Part shown: in pieces, positions 14,294 to 18,156 of the stretch
Layout: each line of letters opens with the position of its first letter
Numbering within the stretch: position 1 is the first letter of the stretch
Source: DASWNP01 sp036399175
GTDB lineage: Bacteria > Acidobacteriota > Blastocatellia > Pyrinomonadales > Pyrinomonadaceae
Assembly: GCA_036399175.1 (NCBI GenBank)
Contig: DASWNP010000004.1
Location: 1 to 18,156 of the forward strand
Reading direction: 5' to 3'
Length of the DNA: 18,156 nucleotides
The notes under the pieces: model-generated
Databases searched by the model: none
What the model was told of the DNA's origin: nothing
What the model saw: the letters and a program-made list of their open reading frames with translations, nothing else
Program-made: the position numbers and the translations under genes

Positions 14294-14723
14294 TTTGGAC
14301 AGCTAGTCCAATTCCCAATCGTGCAACGTCCAGAAGGTTCTGCCGGTGTGGAGGCGTTGCCCGACTGTGTCCTCAGAGGCGCGGTCGCTTGACAATTATT
14401 GTGGCGTAAATGCTCACGCCCCGCGCTCCTTTGGAGTCGCGGCCAAGCGCCTGAGCACGCGAATGAGTCAACGAAGTTTCGTGCTTGCTCGCCTCTTTGG
14501 GAATGCGACGCCACAGAAAAGTTTCGGCTTGAGGGAAGCCAGTATCCACGCCCGCCCTCGGAGGGCTTCAGTCAGAACATCCCTAAACTAACTTAACAAT
14601 GCAGGGCAGCCGCTCTTGCGCTGACTGCCGGACGGGTTCCGGCAAGAGGCAGGACGCGGGAGCCTTTTGCGCTTTGAACGCTAGGACGCAGGACACCTGC
14701 AAGCCAAGAGGAACACAAAAGCA
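14294..14723 (+). promoter_or_regulatory. Long structured 5' leader of rpsL
   Basis: No convincing gene is present. Hairpins seen by eye are CCGCG+CTCC (14421-14429) with GGAG+CGCGG (14433-14442, one bulge), and TGCCGGA (14626-14632) with TCCGGCA (14638-14644). A GCCCT/AGGGC stem lies near 14555-14567, and a GCAGG/CCTGC stem just upstream of the ribosome-binding site. A short palindrome, ACAATTATTGT, sits at 14392-14402 and could be an operator. The stretch 14474-14486 holds the right copy of a 13-bp direct repeat. A leader this long before a ribosomal-protein operon usually carries regulation; which kind is not visible. Confidence 0.5.
14474..14486 (+). repeat. 13-bp direct repeat, right copy
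   Basis: AAGTTTCGTGCTT, identical to 13324-13336 and 1150 nt away from it. It lies within the rpsL leader. Confidence 0.5.
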
Positions 14724-15140
14724 GTGCCGACCATCAATCAACTTGTTCGCAAAGGCCGACAGGCCGTGAAGTACAAGACGGCCAGCCCGGCGCTTCAATC
14801 CAGCCCGCAGAAGCGCGGCGTCTGCACGCGCGTCTACACGCAGACGCCCAAGAAACCCAACTCGGCGCTCCGCAAGGTTGCGCGCGTGCGCCTGACGAAC
14901 GGCGTCGAGGTGACGACCTACATCCCCGGCGTCGGCCACAACTTGCAGGAACACTCGATTGTGCTCATACGCGGCGGGCGCGTGAAGGATTTGCCGGGCG
15001 TGCGCTACCACGTCATTCGCGGCACGCTCGACTCTGTCGGCGTCGCCGACCGCAAGCAGGGGCGCTCCAAGTACGGCGCGAAGCGACCCAAGACCGGCGC
15101 AGCCGCAGCCGGCGCGGGCAACAAGGGCGGAAAGAAGTAA
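14724..15140 (+). CDS. rpsL: 30S ribosomal protein S12
   Basis: S12 sits at the decoding centre and controls accuracy. The 138-residue protein aligns without gaps to the family core. It has TPKKPNSALRK with K43 and RGGRVKDLPGVRYH with K88; lysine at both positions is the streptomycin-sensitive form. D89, the position methylthiolated by RimO in E. coli, is present. The C-terminus is longer than in E. coli (124 residues) by an Ala/Gly/Lys tail, TGAAAAGAGNKGGKK, as is common in some phyla. The start is GTG with AGAGGA at 14707-14712. It is the first gene of the str operon. Confidence 0.97.
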   Translation: MPTINQLVRKGRQAVKYKTASPALQSSPQKRGVCTRVYTQTPKKPNSALRKVARVRLTNGVEVTTYIPGVGHNLQEHSIVLIRGGRVKDLPGVRYHVIRGTLDSVGVADRKQGRSKYGAKRPKTGAAAAGAGNKGGKK

Positions 15141-15143
15141 AGA

Positions 15144-15257
15144 AGCATTCAGCCGTCAGCTATCAGCGTTCAGCTTTCGCTGGTAGCTGGCGGTTGAAGT
15201 TCAAAAAGCGCGGTTCAGTTCAGAAGCTGATGGCTGAACGCTGACAAGCTGAGAGCT
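15144..15257 (+). repeat. Inverted heptamer array, AGCNNTC family (rpsL–rpsG spacer)
   Basis: The left arm is AGCATTC (15144), AGCCGTC (15151), AGCTATC (15158), AGCGTTC (15165), AGCTTTC (15172). The right arm has GAAGCT (15223), GATGGCT (15229), GAACGCT (15236), GACAAGCT (15243), GAGAGCT (15251). The loop is about 44 nt. The block starts 3 nt after the rpsL stop and ends 7 nt before the rpsG ATG, covering its ribosome-binding region. Confidence 0.85.
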
Positions 15258-15264
15258 ATTCGAT

Positions 15265-15735
15265 ATGCCAAGAAGAAGAGTTGTTGACAGACGCGACGTG
15301 ATGCCCGACCCGGTGTATCACAATGCTTTGGTGACGAAGTTCATCAACGGCATCATGTGGGGCGGAAAGAAATCTACCGCCGAGGGCATTTTCTACAACG
15401 CCCTCATTCAAATCGGCGAGAAGGCGGGCGACGACCCTCTGAAGGTTTTCAAGAGGGCGGTCGATAACATCAAGCCGACGGTCGAAGTCAAATCGCGTCG
15501 CGTCGGCGGCTCGACCTATCAGGTGCCGGTCGAGGTTCCGCCCGAGCGTCGCGGAAGTCTGGCGATTCGCTGGATTGTCGGCGCGGCGCGCGCACGGGGC
15601 GAAAAGACCATGACCGACCGTCTCGCCGGAGAGCTGCTCGACGCGGCCAACGGTCGCGGCAACGCCTTCAAGAAGAAGGAAGACACGCACCGCATGGCGG
15701 AAGCCAACAAAGCTTTCGCGCATTACAAGTGGTAA
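15265..15735 (+). CDS. rpsG: 30S ribosomal protein S7
   Basis: S7 nucleates assembly of the 30S head and contacts E-site tRNA; in E. coli it also represses str-operon translation. The 156-residue protein has the N-terminal MPRRRVVDRRDVMPDPVYHN, the central ALDNIKP-like segment (RAVDNIKPTVEVKSRRVGG) and the C-terminal HRMAEANKAFAHYKW. The length is exactly typical. There is no clear Shine-Dalgarno sequence: the bases before the ATG are GAGAGCTATTCGAT, and the only GAGAG belongs to the last repeat unit. Expression may thus depend on the repeat hairpin or on coupling. Confidence 0.97.
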   Translation: MPRRRVVDRRDVMPDPVYHNALVTKFINGIMWGGKKSTAEGIFYNALIQIGEKAGDDPLKVFKRAVDNIKPTVEVKSRRVGGSTYQVPVEVPPERRGSLAIRWIVGAARARGEKTMTDRLAGELLDAANGRGNAFKKKEDTHRMAEANKAFAHYKW

Positions 15736-15738
15736 AGA

Positions 15739-15819
15739 AGCATTCAGCCTTCAGCCTTCAGCGCTCAGCCGGACAAAAGACCGGATTGGCTGAAAGCTGA
15801 TGGCTGACGGCTGACAGCT
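15739..15819 (+). repeat. Inverted heptamer array, AGCNNTC family (rpsG–fusA spacer)
   Basis: The left arm is AGCATTC (15739), AGCCTTC (15746), AGCCTTC (15753), AGCGCTC (15760), then AGCCGGAC. The right arm is GATTGGCT (15784), GAAAGCT (15792), GATGGCT (15799), GACGGCT (15806), GACAGCT (15813). The loop is about 13 nt. The first 18 bases from the upstream stop region, GTAAAGAAGCATTCAGCC (15732-15749), are identical to 15137-15154 after rpsL. The AGCCGGAC end is shared with the array before rpoB. Confidence 0.87.
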
Positions 15820-15831
15820 TGAGTAAGTATC

Positions 15832-17934
<2,103 letters not shown>

Positions 17935-17983
17935 TTGAATCGTTGATTCATTGACTAAATGAATCGATGAATAAATGAATCAA
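17935..17983 (+). repeat. Octamer inverted repeat block (fusA–tuf spacer)
   Basis: Six 8-nt units run without gaps: TTGAATCG (17935), TTGATTCA (17943), TTGACTAA (17951), ATGAATCG (17959), ATGAATAA (17967), ATGAATCA (17975). TTGATTCATT (17943-17952) pairs perfectly with AATGAATCAA (17974-17983) and can alternatively pair with the unit at 17958-17965. It begins directly after the fusA stop. The layout resembles the other spacer arrays, with a period of 8 and three units per side. Confidence 0.8.
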
Positions 17984-18009
17984 TTCCGTAAGGAGCGAGA
18001 GAGGAAGAG

Positions 18010-18156
18010 ATGAGCAAGGAAAAATTTGACCGCTCGAAGCCGCACGTCAACATCGGCACCATCGGCCACGTCGATCACGGCAAGACCACTTTGACCGCGG
18101 CCATCACCAAAGTCTTGGCCAAACACAATCCCAAAATCACCGTCCGCGCCTTCGAT
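18010..18156 (+). CDS. tuf: Elongation factor Tu (5' part only)
   Basis: EF-Tu delivers aminoacyl-tRNA to the ribosome as a GTP complex. The 49 visible residues begin MSKEKFDRSKPHVNIGTIGH and contain the P-loop GHVDHGKT (19-26), which separates EF-Tu from EF-G. The gene is cut by the window edge, not by a mutation. AAGGAG (17990-17995) and a second purine-rich stretch (17996-18009) precede the ATG. It is the usual last gene of the str operon. Confidence 0.97.
   Translation, partial: MSKEKFDRSKPHVNIGTIGHVDHGKTTLTAAITKVLAKHNPKITVRAFD

Noticed and set aside
14389..14417. A second perfect TTGACA (14389-14394) as an additional rpsL promoter.
   Set aside because: No acceptable -10 at 16-19 nt; the nearest TAAATG is only 12 nt away. 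The TTGACA overlaps a palindrome instead.
14346..14596. Two overlapping short plus-strand frames in the rpsL leader.
   Set aside because: No ribosome-binding sites or recognisable features; the region folds as a leader.
17951..17977. A TTGACT…TAAATG promoter for tuf inside the octamer block.
   Set aside because: Spacing is 15 nt and both elements are explained by the repeat units.

Overview
This window is a bacterial core information-processing locus. It runs almost entirely left to right and joins the rpmG–tRNA-Trp–secE–nusG–rplKAJL–rpoBC cluster to the str cluster (rpsL–rpsG–fusA–tuf). All the large genes are intact and have family-typical lengths; only tuf is cut, by the window edge. The DNA is GC-rich. 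An Acidobacteriota-type genome (perhaps class Blastocatellia) is my best guess. It rests on gene order, a long beta subunit with an eight-cysteine insertion near its N-terminus, and intergenic heptamer repeats. This is recalled resemblance, not a search result, at roughly 60% confidence.

Layout. Bases 1-48 hold only the rpmG ribosome-binding site. Bases 49-4000 carry the L33 gene, tRNA-Trp(CCA), secE, nusG and the genes for L11, L1, L10 and L7/L12. Bases 4365-13207 encode RNA polymerase beta and beta'. The rpoC message is closed by a 13-bp hairpin and then a textbook intrinsic terminator (13266-13312). A single minus-strand gene (13364-14026) follows. It has no translation or transcription role that I recognise and may be a Rad52/Erf-like single-strand annealing protein. 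A consensus promoter (14259-14287) and a roughly 430-nt structured leader then drive rpsL–rpsG–fusA–tuf.

The unusual content is between the genes. Most of the larger intergenic gaps hold a block of tandem 7-nt units, typically about four on the left, a loop, then about four in inverted orientation on the right. The unit sequence differs between gaps: ACSATRG in two gaps, GTRAATM in one, AGCNNTC in three. An 8-nt version occurs before tuf and a degenerate block before rplA. The architecture is kept while the sequence family changes. Some blocks begin within a few bases of the upstream stop codon and run into the ribosome-binding region of the next gene.

Separate from these blocks are likely regulatory leaders: a candidate promoter plus three consecutive hairpins before rplL, a candidate promoter plus competing hairpins (an attenuator-like arrangement) before rpoB, and the long leader before rpsL. 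The gap in front of rplJ is only 21 nt, which is too short for the usual L10 leader, so control of the L10–L7/L12–RNA polymerase unit may have moved to the rplJ–rplL and rplL–rpoB spacers.
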